In this document: in pieces, positions 40,139 to 49,767 of the stretch
Layout: every line of letters begins with the position of its first letter
Position numbering within the stretch: the stretch's first letter is position 1
From: Streptomyces sp. NBC_01296
Lineage (GTDB): Bacteria > Actinomycetota > Actinomycetes > Streptomycetales > Streptomycetaceae
Direction: 5' to 3'
Length of the DNA: 64,000 bases
Assembly (NCBI RefSeq): GCF_035984415.1
Contig: NZ_CP130720.1
Coordinates: 7,936,001 to 8,000,000, forward strand
Position numbers and translations under genes: made by a program
The notes under the pieces: model-generated
Seen by the model: the letters and a program-made list of their open reading frames with translations, nothing else
Told to the model about the DNA's origin: nothing
Databases searched by the model: none

Positions 40139-41452
40139 GTGCCGTTCCGACGGCTCGCTGTCGCCGCATCGGCCGCGGGCCTCGCCGCGGTCGCACTCGC
40201 CGTGCCCCTGACCGCCGCCCCCGCCCGAGCGGCAGACGCCACACCCCGGACGGGGTTCGAGGCCGCGCACGGGGCGCGCTGGACCACGGAATCCGAGGAG
40301 CAGGCCCTCCTGGACGCCGTCGACCGGCACGGCGAGCACGCCGCCCTACGGCGTATCGGCACCACCCCGCGCGGCCGCCCGCTGCGGCTCGTGAGCCTGG
40401 GCAGCGCCCGTGCGCCGGTCACCGTCCTGCTGGTGTGCAGCCAGCACGGCGACGAACCGGCGGGCCGCGAGGCCTGTCTGACCACCGTCCGCGACCTCGC
40501 GTACGCCCGTGACCCCGCGACCCGGCGCCTCCTGGCGCGCACCACCGTCCTCGTCGTCCCCACCGCGAACCCGGACGGGCGCGCCGCCGCCACCCGGGTC
40601 AACGCGGACGGCACCGACATCAACCGCGATCACATCGCCCTCGCTTCGCCCGAGGCGCGCGCGGTCGCCGCCGTACTGCGCGACCGGCGCCCCGACGTCG
40701 TCTACGACCTGCACGAGTACCGGGGAACGCCCCGCACCTACGACAAGGACCTCTTCGACCTCTGGCCGCGCAACCTCAACACCGACCCCGGGGTGTACGC
40801 GCAGGCCCGCGCGCTGTCCGGGGCCTTCGTACGGAAGGCGGCGCACGCCGCCGGGTACTCCACCGGCACGTACGGCATCCGGACCGACCCCGTCACCGGC
40901 GCCCCCGTCAAGCAGACCGCGGGCGACGAACAGGAGCGGATCCTGCGCAACACGGCCGGCATCAAACACGCCGTCACGCTGCTGATCGAGAGCCGCATCG
41001 ACGCGGCCGGCGACGCGGAAAGGGCCGACCCGGCCCAAAACCACCGGCGACGGGTGAACTCCCAGCTCACCGGCCTTCGAGGCCTGTTCACCTACCTCTC
41101 CGAGCGCGCGGGCACCGTGGCGGCGGTGACGGCTTCCGCCCGCCTGGCCGGTCACCGCGACGAGGGCCCGATCCTGCTGGGCGGCACCGACGACCGCCCG
41201 GCGACCGAGGACGAGACCCTGACCGATCCACCCTGTGGCTACCACCTGACGGCCACCCAGTACACCGAGGTCGGAGACCGGCTCGCCCTCCACGGCGTAC
41301 GCGTCGTACGCGCCGCCGCCGACGGTGGTGCGTACGTCCCGCTGCGCCAGCCCCTGCGGGCCCTCGTGCCCCTGCTCCTCGACGGCCGGGCCCGGTATCG
41401 GCTCACGGCGGGGGAGCCGGTGCGGCGGTGCGCGGCGTTCGTAAATGGTTAG
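40139..41452 (+). CDS. Secreted M14 metallocarboxypeptidase
   Basis: A 437-residue zinc carboxypeptidase. The signal peptide is VPFRRLAVAASAAGLAAVAL to ARA. Zinc-binding His and Glu are in SQHGDEPAGREA; the second His in YDLHEYRG; the general base Glu in LLIESR. TNPDGRAAATRVNADGTD and NRDH hold substrate-binding Asn/Arg. It removes C-terminal residues from peptides, for nutrition or wall turnover. The GTG at 40139 with GGAG upstream is chosen over a GTG at 40110. It has a C-terminal addition (about 330-437) with no recognised domain. Confidence 0.9.
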   Translation: MPFRRLAVAASAAGLAAVALAVPLTAAPARAADATPRTGFEAAHGARWTTESEEQALLDAVDRHGEHAALRRIGTTPRGRPLRLVSLGSARAPVTVLLVCSQHGDEPAGREACLTTVRDLAYARDPATRRLLARTTVLVVPTANPDGRAAATRVNADGTDINRDHIALASPEARAVAAVLRDRRPDVVYDLHEYRGTPRTYDKDLFDLWPRNLNTDPGVYAQARALSGAFVRKAAHAAGYSTGTYGIRTDPVTGAPVKQTAGDEQERILRNTAGIKHAVTLLIESRIDAAGDAERADPAQNHRRRVNSQLTGLRGLFTYLSERAGTVAAVTASARLAGHRDEGPILLGGTDDRPATEDETLTDPPCGYHLTATQYTEVGDRLALHGVRVVRAAADGGAYVPLRQPLRALVPLLLDGRARYRLTAGEPVRRCAAFVNG

Positions 41453-41533
41453 CACCGCATCCGGAGACGTCGGATGATGCGCAGGGTCCGGGGCCGCCTC
41501 GAGCCCCGTCGACCCGCCTGAGGGGGAATGGTG

Positions 41534-43072
41534 ATGAGCACTGCCGCGTACGGGGCCTCCGGGCCCCGGCCCGAAGTCCGCGCGGTCGCCGGTGCGCTGC
41601 GCGGCAGCCGGGAAGCGGGCGTGGCGGTCTTCCGCGGCATTCCGTACGCCGAGCCCCCGGTCGGAGCGCTGCGCTTCGCCGCGCCACGGCCGGCGGAGGG
41701 CTGGAGCGGGGTACGGGAGGCGGTCTCGTACGGTCCGCCGCCCCCGCAGGCCGGTGTGTTCGGCATGGACGCGCTGGCGCAGGACACGGCGGGCGACGAC
41801 TGGCTCACGGTCAACGTCTGGTCGCCCGAACCCGGCCCGGGCGCCGGGCTGCCGGTGATGGTGTGGATCCACGGCGGTGCCTTCGTGATCGGCATGTCCG
41901 GCCTCCCCGAGTACGACGGCGGCCGGCTCGCGCGGGACGGCGGTGTCGTCGTGGTGACGTTCAACTACCGCGTGGGCATCGAGGGCTTCGCCCAGATCGA
42001 GGGGGCTCCCGCCAACCGGGGGCTCCTCGACCAGGTCGCCGCTCTCGAGTGGGTGCGCGACAACATCCGGGCGTTCGGCGGCGACCCGGACCGGGTCACG
42101 GTCTTCGGCCAGTCGGCGGGGGCGGGATCGGTCGCTGCGCTGCTGGCGACGGACCATGCGGCCGGGCTCTTCCGCCGGGCCGTTGCGCAGAGTGCGCAGA
42201 GCACGTTCTTCTCGCCGGAGCTCGCCGCGGACATCACCGCCGCCTGCGCCGCCGAGCTGGGGCTGCGGCCCACGGTGGCCGACCTGTCCGGTGTTGCTCC
42301 GCATCGGCTGACCGCCGCCGGTGACGCGGTCAGCGCCAAGATGGACCGCTGGGCACATCGCTGGGGCCTGGCCGCGCACAGGTCGATCCCCTTCTCACCC
42401 GTCGTCGACGGCGACGTCCTGGCCGTCACTCCGTGGCAGGCCCTGACCGACGGCGCCGGCCGTGATGTGGAACTCCTCGTCGGCCACACCCGCGAGGAGC
42501 AGCGGCTGTTCACCGCCCTCGACGGTCTGCTGGGCCAGGTGACCGAGGAGCAGGCGGCGAGCGCCCTGCGTCTCTTCGCCCCGGGTCCGGACGGCGCGCG
42601 CCGCTACCGCGAGGCCTTCCCGGCGGCGGGCCCGGACGAGCTGTACGAGCTGGTCCATTCCGACTGGCTGTTCCGCATGCCGACGCTCCACCTGGCCGAG
42701 GCCCAGACGGCCGCCGGCGGCCGAGCGCACGTCTACGAGTTGACCTGGCCCGCCCCCGGCATGGGCGGCGCGTTCGGCGCCTGCCACGGCCTCGACGTAC
42801 CCCTCGTCTTCGGCAACCTGGACCGCGGCCAGCCGGCCGTGCTGATCGGCGAGGCGCCCTCCCCGGAGGCGGAGGCGCTGTCCGCCCGGATGCGCGCCGC
42901 CTGGACCGCGTTCGCCGCCCACGGCGACCCCGGGTGGCCCGCGTACGACACCGGTCGACGCCTTGCCCGGCTGTTCGACACCCGACCGGCCGTCACCGCC
43001 TACCCCGAAGAACCCTCCCGCCTGATCTGGCAGGACCACACCTTCCCGGTGCTGCTGCTGATCGACCGGTAG
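41534..43072 (+). CDS. Type B carboxylesterase
   Basis: A 512-residue enzyme of the esterase/cholinesterase (COesterase) family, without a signal peptide. Nucleophile in FGQSAGAGS; oxyanion motif WIHGGAFVIG; EPPVGALRF near the N-terminus (family signature); catalytic His in CHGLDVPLVF. It hydrolyses carboxylic esters in the cytoplasm, e.g. para-nitrobenzyl esterase type. The ATG at 41534 is 7 nt after AGGGGG, while the ATG at 41528 is too close to it. Monocistronic, downstream of the M14 gene. Confidence 0.92.
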   Translation: MSTAAYGASGPRPEVRAVAGALRGSREAGVAVFRGIPYAEPPVGALRFAAPRPAEGWSGVREAVSYGPPPPQAGVFGMDALAQDTAGDDWLTVNVWSPEPGPGAGLPVMVWIHGGAFVIGMSGLPEYDGGRLARDGGVVVVTFNYRVGIEGFAQIEGAPANRGLLDQVAALEWVRDNIRAFGGDPDRVTVFGQSAGAGSVAALLATDHAAGLFRRAVAQSAQSTFFSPELAADITAACAAELGLRPTVADLSGVAPHRLTAAGDAVSAKMDRWAHRWGLAAHRSIPFSPVVDGDVLAVTPWQALTDGAGRDVELLVGHTREEQRLFTALDGLLGQVTEEQAASALRLFAPGPDGARRYREAFPAAGPDELYELVHSDWLFRMPTLHLAEAQTAAGGRAHVYELTWPAPGMGGAFGACHGLDVPLVFGNLDRGQPAVLIGEAPSPEAEALSARMRAAWTAFAAHGDPGWPAYDTGRRLARLFDTRPAVTAYPEEPSRLIWQDHTFPVLLLIDR

Positions 43073-43128
43073 TGCCCGTCGAAGGTGCGGACTTGTCCGG
43101 TATTGCGGCCCCGCACTACCGTGCCGGT

Positions 43129-43785
43129 GTGGATCTCTTCTCACGCTCCTGGACGGCGTTGCGCACGGCGGTCGCCGAGCTGCCGGACAAGGCCTTCGAG
43201 CAGCCGTCCGGCTGCACCGGCTGGCTCGTGCGGGACCTGGTGTGCCATCTGATCATCGACGCGCAGGACGTCCTGATCACCCTCGTCACCCCCGCCGAAG
43301 CCGAACCGACCGTCGACGCGGTGACCTACTGGAACGTCCAGGACCAGCCGCCGACCGGCGAGGATCCGCTCGACGCGCTGATCGTCCGGCTGGCCGCCGC
43401 GTACGGGGAACCGCGCCTGCTCACCTTCCACCTCGACGACGTCGGCTCCGCCGCCGGGCGCGCCGCGGAACTCGCCGATCCCGGCGCACGGGTGAGCACC
43501 CGCGGTGAGGTCCTCACCGCGGGGGACTACCTCACCGCGTACGTCCTCGAATGGACGCTGCACCACCTCGACCTGATCGCGCACCTTCCGGACGCGGCGG
43601 AACCGCCCCCGGAGGGGCCCGCTCGATCCCGCGCCATGCTGGAGGAGATCGCCGGCGCCGCGTTCCCCGCGTCGTTCAGCGACAAGGACGCCCTCCTGAT
43701 CGGCACCGGCCGCCGGGCCCCGACCGCAGCGGAGCGGGCCGAACTCGGCGCGCTGGCCGCGAAACTGCCGCTCGTCCTCGGCTGA
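43129..43785 (+). CDS. Maleylpyruvate isomerase-like, mycothiol-dependent DinB-fold protein
   Basis: A 218-residue protein. The N-terminal MDMPI domain has LFSRSWTALRTAVAELPD, CTGWLVRDLVCHLI and later YVLEWTLHHLDLI, placing the metal-ligand histidines. Actinobacterial members are mycothiol-dependent isomerases or S-transferases; specificity cannot be read. The GTG at 43129 is chosen as the first codon matching the family start (family proteins begin VDLF/MDLF), but no ribosome site precedes it. It follows the carboxylesterase by 56 nt and ends 30 nt before a convergent giant gene. Confidence 0.82.
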   Translation: MDLFSRSWTALRTAVAELPDKAFEQPSGCTGWLVRDLVCHLIIDAQDVLITLVTPAEAEPTVDAVTYWNVQDQPPTGEDPLDALIVRLAAAYGEPRLLTFHLDDVGSAAGRAAELADPGARVSTRGEVLTAGDYLTAYVLEWTLHHLDLIAHLPDAAEPPPEGPARSRAMLEEIAGAAFPASFSDKDALLIGTGRRAPTAAERAELGALAAKLPLVLG

Positions 43786-43802
43786 CCCGCCCACGGGGCG
43801 GG
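43786..43802. terminator. Short bidirectional stem-loop
   Basis: CCCGCCC (43786-43792), loop ACG, GGGCGGG (43796-43802), in the gap between convergent genes. Short but perfect and in the right place. Confidence 0.55.
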
Positions 43803-43815
43803 CCGCCGCCGGGCC

Positions 43816-46800
43816 TCAGCTGCCACCGCCCCCTTCGGCACCGCCTTCCGCCCCGCCGCGGACCCGCTCCCAGGCCGCCGCGAACATCTCGTGCAGCGGC
43901 GCCGTCGGCAAGACCCGCCCGAACGGGCTGTGGATCTGGTTGCGCCACAGCGGCCGTACCGCGTGCGCCGCCAGCTTCACGGTCTCCAAGGGCAGGTGCG
44001 GGGCCTTCAGCTCGGTCCACTCCCCGGGCAGGAACAGGGTCCGGCCCGCCCGCGCCCGCTTGGCCTCCACCACCGCGCCCGTGCCGAGCAGTTCCGTCCG
44101 GGCCTGTCCGTGCTGCTTGGCCGACCAGCCGTTCCACCGCCGTACGTTCCGGTCGGTGGGTGCGGCCAGCGTCGCCAGCTGGAGGTACAGCGCCGCCGCG
44201 TCCGGGCCGACGCCCAGCTGCTGCGCCGCCCGCGCGACCAGCTCCGGGCAGGACTGTCGCGGATCCGCCTCGTACGCCCCGGCCGCCACCGCTCCCGATC
44301 GGGCCCGGAGCATCATCCGCTCCAGCCCGCCGCCGGTCAGCAGCGGCGCCACCCGGTCCAGCTCCTCGGCCAGGTCGGTGACCTCGCGGACCCGCCGCCA
44401 CACCTCCGGATCGGCCACTGCCGCGGGCCGCAGGAAGGAGGCACCGCCGGGCGCGCACACCACCAGCGGCCCGGAGTCGTACGCGGTCACCGGAACCGGC
44501 CCCTCCTCCTTGCGGCCGTCCATCGCCACCGGCAGCTGCCCGGGCCCGAACCGCTCCGCAATCCGCGCCGAGGTGTCCTGGACCCGCCCACCGGGCAGCG
44601 CCACGAGCAGCTCCGGACGATCCAGTTCGGCGCGCAGCCGCTCGTACAGGGCCAGCGCGCCGGCCACCGCCGGATCGCCGACGGGCCGGTCCGTCCACGC
44701 CCACACCAGCGCGCTCGCGATCTGCCGGCACGAGAGGCCCACCGGCGTACGGTAGGGCAGCTCGGGCCCGGCCGGCGGCACGGCCCGGACCTCCGCTCCG
44801 ATGCCGTACCGGGTCGCCGCCAGCTCCCAGCCGGCCGCCTCCACGGTCGCGTCCGCGGCAGCCCCGTACCCGCCGGCCAGCCGCCTGGCCCACACCTCGG
44901 GGAGTTCCAGTTCGGCCTCCAGGGTGTCGGCCGCCTCGTCGTGCACGGCCGGCTGCACCCCGATGCGCTCCCGCCACGCCCCGGCCATCCGCTCCACGGC
45001 TGCCTCGACCCCGCCGGGCCGCCACAGCTCTGCCGGATCCTCGGGCAGGGCCGCCGCCAGGACGGCCCGCCGGCCCGTGCCACCGAGCCGCGCGCGCAGC
45101 CGGTCGTAGGATTCGGCCGTCATCGGCGTGGCCTTGTACGGGGCCTTGCGCACCAAGGCGCGGTCCTCGTCGCGGTCGGGCCGGCCGACCAGACCTGACA
45201 CCACCAGCCGGGCCACCGCCCTTCGTACGCCCGTCAGTTCGGCGAAGCGCGCAGCCGCCGACTCCGGAACCGGGACCGGCCCGTGCGCCTCGACCGCCGC
45301 GATCAGGGCCCGCAGCCGGGCGGCGTCGTCCCGCTCCACGCGGACGCAGCGCGCCTGCGCCGCCGCCGGTACCGGGTCGCCGGCCGGCTCCTCGGCCGCG
45401 GCCGCCACGAACCAGCACTCCGACCCGCCGGCGCGGACCGCCGAGGACGCCACCGCGATCCCGACCTCGCGCAGCCCGTCCAGGAGCTCGGCGGACGCGA
45501 CGCCCACCCACCACCGGGTTCCCGCGCGGGCGAACGGCTGGTCGGCCCAGGTGTCCAGCAGCGCGAGCAGGGCGGACCGGGCCCCGTCCGGGGTCGGTGC
45601 CACGGCCGCCCGCCAGGCGGCGGCGTCGATCGCGCCCATCAGCTGCGACCAGTCGTGCGGCGGCGCCGGCGGCGAGAGCCGGCGTACCTCCTCCACGACG
45701 GTCCCCGCCAAGCAGGCGCCGTCGGACGCCAACGCGGTCAGCGTCGCGGCCAAAGGCGCGACCGGGTTCCGCCGCGACGGGTCCCGCTCCCCGGCCGAGA
45801 CCAGCCCGAACAGCGCGGGCAGCAGCTCGGTGTCCGGCACGGACCGGCCCGGCAGGGCCGGCGGCGCCTCGGCGAGCAGGGTGACCCGCCGGTGCAGGGC
45901 GAGCCTGCGCTGCTCCACCCGGGCGGCCCGGGCGGCCACTGCCACCACCGCCTCGACCAGCACCGGGTCGGTGACGTCCGGCAACTCCCGGGACACGGCC
46001 GCCCGTAGCACCTGCGCACCGGCGTCGGCGGCCGCCAGCAGTGTGCCCGCCGTCTCCCGGCCCACGGCCCGCAGTGCCCGGGAACCGGCGGCGTCCCGGG
46101 TCCGCAGCAGGTACCAGAACGCGGGCGGCAGGGCCACACCGCCCGAGGCGGTGGCCCGCCGGACCGGCTTCACCCGCGGATGCCGGGGCGAGTGGTGCCC
46201 GTCCAGCTCCCACAGCAGGCTGCCGTCGGCGGCGTACGCGCGCACGCCCGTCCGCGTCTCCGCCTCGGCGAGGACCACGTCCTCCACCGCACCCTCCGGC
46301 GGCGCCCACAGGGCCCACGGCTCCTGCCCCTGCCGGTCGATGTCGAAGCGGGCCGTGCGCCCGTCCACGCTCTCCACCAGGAAGTGGTCGGGCGCGTGAT
46401 GGCGGTGCCGGGTACGGAACAGCACCCGGGTCCCGACCAGCCCGTCCCGGCTGCCCAGCGGGGAGCCGGTCAGACCGGCGGGCAGCGGTGCCAGCTGCAG
46501 GGCCTCCGCGGCCAGGGTCATGCCGATCTCGGAGGGCTCGGCGGCCGGATCGGTGCTCGCGGGGCGGCCCGGGAAGTCCGGCAGCGCGAGCGCGCCCTGC
46601 GGCTCCCCGGTGACCGGGTCCACCGGCTCCCACGGCCGGCGCCCGAACACGGCGTTGGTCCAGATCCGCGCACCGTCGCCGAGCTGCAGTTCGTCCCGGT
46701 CGATGCCCTCCGTGCCACCCGGACGCAGCACCCGTCGACCGCCGTGGCGCCCGCCCCCGTCGGCGGTCTCGAACTGGAATCCGTACGCCCCGTCCAGACT

Positions 46801-48585
46801 GCCGCCGAAGGGCACCAGACCGCCCAACTCGTCCGGAGTGAACGGCTGCGTGGGGCGGTCGGCCCAGACGGCGGTGTCGCAGTAGTACGGGCTCGGCTTG
46901 ACCGTCCAGCTCACCAGGAACGAGCCGCCCACGTAGTGGACCGCGTACATGGTCGCGCCGTCCGGCACCGTGAACCGGCAGGATCCCCGCACCCCGTCCG
47001 GGTCGACGGCGACCGCCCGGTCCCGCCCGAACACCGTCAGCACCGGCCACGTGGTGGTCACCCCCGCCACCCCCGGCAGCACCCCGTCCGCCTCCTCGGG
47101 CCCGGCGCCCGCCGCGAACTCCGCGTACACCGACTCCAGGGCCGGCCAGGCCAGTTCCTCCGGCAGACCGGCCGCGAGCGAGCGCCGCAGCGCCCCCGCC
47201 GCTCCCGCCGCGGCGAGGGCGTCGCAGATCCCGCCGAGCGCCGATGCCGTCGGCCGGTCCAGCAGCGTCTCCAGCTCGGCCACGGCCTCCTCGGCTCCGG
47301 CCATGCCGCCGCCCGCGACGGTGTCGACGAGCTTGCCCACGCGCCCCGCGACCTCGTGGGCGATGCCCTCGTTGCCCGGCAGCAGCGTGACCGCCGACCC
47401 GGCCCGGCGCCGCCGGTCCGGCGCCCACCGGGGCAGCAGGTCCGCGTGTACGGTCCCCTCCAGGCGCGGGCCGAACACCGGGTCTGCGGCCAGCGCGGAC
47501 AGGTCCCGCCGGGACCGCTCGGCCCAGAAGCGCATCCGCATCTCCGGGCCCGGATCCACGACCGCCACCCCGGCCGCCAGACAGGCGTCCAACACGTCCG
47601 CGTCGAAGCCCTGGTAGTGGTGCCGGGTGGTGTGCACCGTCACTGCAATACCCTCCGACCGCAGCCTCGGCCCCAAGCGGCCCACCAGGTCGAGGAATTC
47701 GACGGGCAGCGGCTGACGCGCGACCCCGCCGCCGGACTGCGCCGCGTACTGGTACATGTGCACGAAGTGCCCCACCCAGCGGTGCAGCCCGCCCTCCGGT
47801 ACCACCCGCCCGGCCGCCATGGCCTCGGCCGCACCGCAGCCGATCAGCATCCGCAGCCAGGCCCCGCCGTCGGTGGTCCCGTCCGGGAAGACCTCGACCA
47901 GCCCCGCCGCGATCGCGTCCGCCGGCGGATGGGCGGACAGGACCGGGCCCGCGGCATCCAGCAGGGCGTCCGGCACGGACTTCTTCCGCGTGACCGACAG
48001 GATCGCGCCCGCCATCCGCGCAATCTCCCCGTCCCCGTGCCCCGCGGCCTTGGCGGAGGCCCGCACCCGGCGCACCAGATCCGCCGGCAGGTCCGCCGCC
48101 GATCCCGCCCACGCGGTCAGGAACGCCTCGAGCGCCGCGTGCGCGGATGCCGGCTCCAACGTCTCGGCGAGGAACCGCTGATGGGCTCCGAACTCCTTGG
48201 CCGGCATGGCCCCGCCCGCCGCGAACAGCAGTGCATTGGCCCTGCGGTAGCCGGGATCCACCGGGAGCCCGTGCTCGGCCTCGGCTGCCCGCGCCGCGCC
48301 GTAGGCCCGCCCGCCGGGCCGGCTCCCGTAGCCGATCAACCGGTGGCCCACCGTGTCCCAGAACCACGGCAGATGCGCCGGCGGCAGCCGCCGCGCCCGC
48401 GCCGCCATCGTGTCCACGAACCGGCCGGGCTTGGTCCAGGACCGGCCGAGTTCGGTGCGCATGCCTTCCATCAGATCGCGCGCGACGTCGACCGCGTCCG
48501 GGTCGTGTGCGGCGACCCAGTCCGCGTACGTGGTCGAAGCGTGCGGGCCGGCGGCGGGAAGCAGGGGTTCCAGCGAGACGATCAT
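43816..48585 (-). CDS. Very large (1589 aa) cytoplasmic protein of unknown function
   Basis: A 1589-residue protein I cannot assign. No signal, helices spanning the membrane, P-loop or Walker motif is visible. The N-terminal third is Ala-rich helical (HEAT-like feel) with VHTTRHHYQGFDADVL; a beta-rich middle (about 560-740) has FTVPDGATMYAVHYVGGSFL, DELGGLVPFGGSLDG and DELQLGDGARIWTNAVFG; the last third is again helical, ending IHSPFGRVLPTAP. Such giant proteins in actinobacteria often belong to MoxR/vWA-linked systems, but no partner gene is adjacent. The ATG at 48585 has only weak AAGG upstream. Base composition is normal, so it looks resident and expressed. Confidence 0.85.
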   Translation of the reverse strand: MIVSLEPLLPAAGPHASTTYADWVAAHDPDAVDVARDLMEGMRTELGRSWTKPGRFVDTMAARARRLPPAHLPWFWDTVGHRLIGYGSRPGGRAYGAARAAEAEHGLPVDPGYRRANALLFAAGGAMPAKEFGAHQRFLAETLEPASAHAALEAFLTAWAGSAADLPADLVRRVRASAKAAGHGDGEIARMAGAILSVTRKKSVPDALLDAAGPVLSAHPPADAIAAGLVEVFPDGTTDGGAWLRMLIGCGAAEAMAAGRVVPEGGLHRWVGHFVHMYQYAAQSGGGVARQPLPVEFLDLVGRLGPRLRSEGIAVTVHTTRHHYQGFDADVLDACLAAGVAVVDPGPEMRMRFWAERSRRDLSALAADPVFGPRLEGTVHADLLPRWAPDRRRRAGSAVTLLPGNEGIAHEVAGRVGKLVDTVAGGGMAGAEEAVAELETLLDRPTASALGGICDALAAAGAAGALRRSLAAGLPEELAWPALESVYAEFAAGAGPEEADGVLPGVAGVTTTWPVLTVFGRDRAVAVDPDGVRGSCRFTVPDGATMYAVHYVGGSFLVSWTVKPSPYYCDTAVWADRPTQPFTPDELGGLVPFGGSLDGAYGFQFETADGGGRHGGRRVLRPGGTEGIDRDELQLGDGARIWTNAVFGRRPWEPVDPVTGEPQGALALPDFPGRPASTDPAAEPSEIGMTLAAEALQLAPLPAGLTGSPLGSRDGLVGTRVLFRTRHRHHAPDHFLVESVDGRTARFDIDRQGQEPWALWAPPEGAVEDVVLAEAETRTGVRAYAADGSLLWELDGHHSPRHPRVKPVRRATASGGVALPPAFWYLLRTRDAAGSRALRAVGRETAGTLLAAADAGAQVLRAAVSRELPDVTDPVLVEAVVAVAARAARVEQRRLALHRRVTLLAEAPPALPGRSVPDTELLPALFGLVSAGERDPSRRNPVAPLAATLTALASDGACLAGTVVEEVRRLSPPAPPHDWSQLMGAIDAAAWRAAVAPTPDGARSALLALLDTWADQPFARAGTRWWVGVASAELLDGLREVGIAVASSAVRAGGSECWFVAAAAEEPAGDPVPAAAQARCVRVERDDAARLRALIAAVEAHGPVPVPESAAARFAELTGVRRAVARLVVSGLVGRPDRDEDRALVRKAPYKATPMTAESYDRLRARLGGTGRRAVLAAALPEDPAELWRPGGVEAAVERMAGAWRERIGVQPAVHDEAADTLEAELELPEVWARRLAGGYGAAADATVEAAGWELAATRYGIGAEVRAVPPAGPELPYRTPVGLSCRQIASALVWAWTDRPVGDPAVAGALALYERLRAELDRPELLVALPGGRVQDTSARIAERFGPGQLPVAMDGRKEEGPVPVTAYDSGPLVVCAPGGASFLRPAAVADPEVWRRVREVTDLAEELDRVAPLLTGGGLERMMLRARSGAVAAGAYEADPRQSCPELVARAAQQLGVGPDAAALYLQLATLAAPTDRNVRRWNGWSAKQHGQARTELLGTGAVVEAKRARAGRTLFLPGEWTELKAPHLPLETVKLAAHAVRPLWRNQIHSPFGRVLPTAPLHEMFAAAWERVRGGAEGGAEGGGGS

Positions 48586-48628
48586 GCCTTGGATCGTCGC
48601 ACGCCCGACTGACAGCGGAGCCTTCGCG

Positions 48629-49149
48629 TCAGTGCGTGAAGGCGCCTGCGTCTCCCGGCTCGGTCTCCAGCGCCTCACGGTCGAATTTCAGCATGACGAG
48701 GAAGAACAGCCCGCCCGCGAGGAGCAGTCCTACCACGATCACGACGGAGACCAGCGCCTCCCCGGGGGTCACCAGCACGAACAGCGCGATGAGCGTCCAC
48801 ACCAGCGCGCAGATCGCGATCGGCAGCTCGAAGCGCCCGAGGTCGAACGCGCCCTCCTTGCGCCCGAGCCGTTCGCGCACCGCCAAGTAGAGGACGATCG
48901 TGGAGCCGTAGGTGATCGCCGGGAGGATCGTCGACGCCGTGATCAGCTCGAGCAGTGCGGCGCCGGGCAGCGCGACCATCAGCAGGACCCCGAGGGAGAA
49001 GATCAGGATCGTCGCCGGGATCGGCGTCCGCGTCCGCGGGTTGACCCGCCGCATCAGCCGGTCCGCTTCAGCTCCTGCCGGTAGCCCCCGAGCTCGACGG
49101 ATGCCCCGCCGCCCTCGGGGTCCGCCGATGGTTCCGCCACGACGGCCAC
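48629..49149 (-). pseudogene. Amino-acid permease (APC family) with internal deletion
   Basis: Two parts of one permease gene remain. A GTG at 49149 (GGAGAGG upstream) starts a 31-codon N-terminus ending ELGGYRQELKRT, typical of GABA/amino-acid permeases just before helix 1; it stops at TGA 49054-49056. Directly after, an open frame (48629-49054) carries NPRTRTPIPATILIFSLG and the last helices to the end. The roughly 330 residues between are missing and the frame changes, so an internal deletion has removed most of the transporter. The downstream fragment could be translated from its ATG but would not transport. Confidence 0.8.
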
Positions 49150-49490
49150 CTCGCCTCTCCTCGGCCCCTCCGGTTCCGCGCGCAGCGGCAGGGCTCCGAC
49201 CAGTTTGCTCCTCCTGTCGCCTCTGTCACGTTTGTGGCGGCCGACGCACGTGACCTCGCCCCGAACGGCTGCCTTTCAGTGCGTCAGTGGTGTCGCTCAC
49301 AGGGCGCGTTGATGGATTCAAGGCGTATCGGGGCTGCGCCTTCGATCCCCAGAGCAGTCCCGCCTCCCGCCATGGATCCCGCAGGCTGTGCCCTGTCCGG
49401 CTCCGCACGGGGCATCGGTATGGGAGTGCGGCTGTCGGAGGCGGGTGGCACCATCTGGCGCGGTGATCAGACCAGCTACAGGGGGTAGGC
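49150..49490. other. Intergenic region
   Basis: 341 bp between the permease pseudogene and the small gene at 49491. It should contain the old permease promoter and the promoter of the small gene. Apart from GC-rich noise I see no gene, repeat or clear hairpin. Confidence 0.4.
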
Positions 49491-49748
49491 ATGGCGAGCA
49501 CGTACGACTGGCCGCGCGGAGCGGAGAGTGCGGACAGCGAGGCGCTGGAGCGCTGGCTGGATGCGCGGGGGTGGGAGGTCGATCCGACCGTCTTCATGGC
49601 CGGTGTACTGGGCCCGGCGGTCCAGGTCCGCCGCATCGGCCGCACCTGCCAGGAGGCCGAATCCGGCTTGCTGATCCTGCCGGGCGAGACGGTGTCGTTC
49701 GACGGGGACCGCATGCGGATCATGCCCCGCACACCGGCCCCGGCGTAA
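49491..49748 (+). CDS. Small soluble protein of unknown function
   Basis: An 85-residue protein with a Trp/Glu-rich N-terminus (YDWPRGAESADSEALERWL) and a small beta domain (TVFMAGVLGPAVQVRRIG, then GLLILPGETVSFDGDRMRIMP). The pattern looks like a tiny swapped-beta or SH3-like unit. Start ATG 49491 has GGGGGT in front. Convergent with the MalG-type gene, whose stop is 20 nt away. I do not know the family; it may be real because codon use and ribosome site look good. Confidence 0.55.
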   Translation: MASTYDWPRGAESADSEALERWLDARGWEVDPTVFMAGVLGPAVQVRRIGRTCQEAESGLLILPGETVSFDGDRMRIMPRTPAPA

Positions 49749-49767
49749 GGGCCGGCCTGCCGATCCG

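Noticed and set aside
43676..48367. Minus-strand open frame of about 1560 codons overlapping the giant gene
   Set aside because: Same strand but a different frame; Gly/Arg/Ala-rich with no structured segments. The 1589-codon frame has balanced composition.
46180..48612. Plus-strand frame of about 810 codons
   Set aside because: Antisense to the giant gene; Arg/His/Pro-rich noise.
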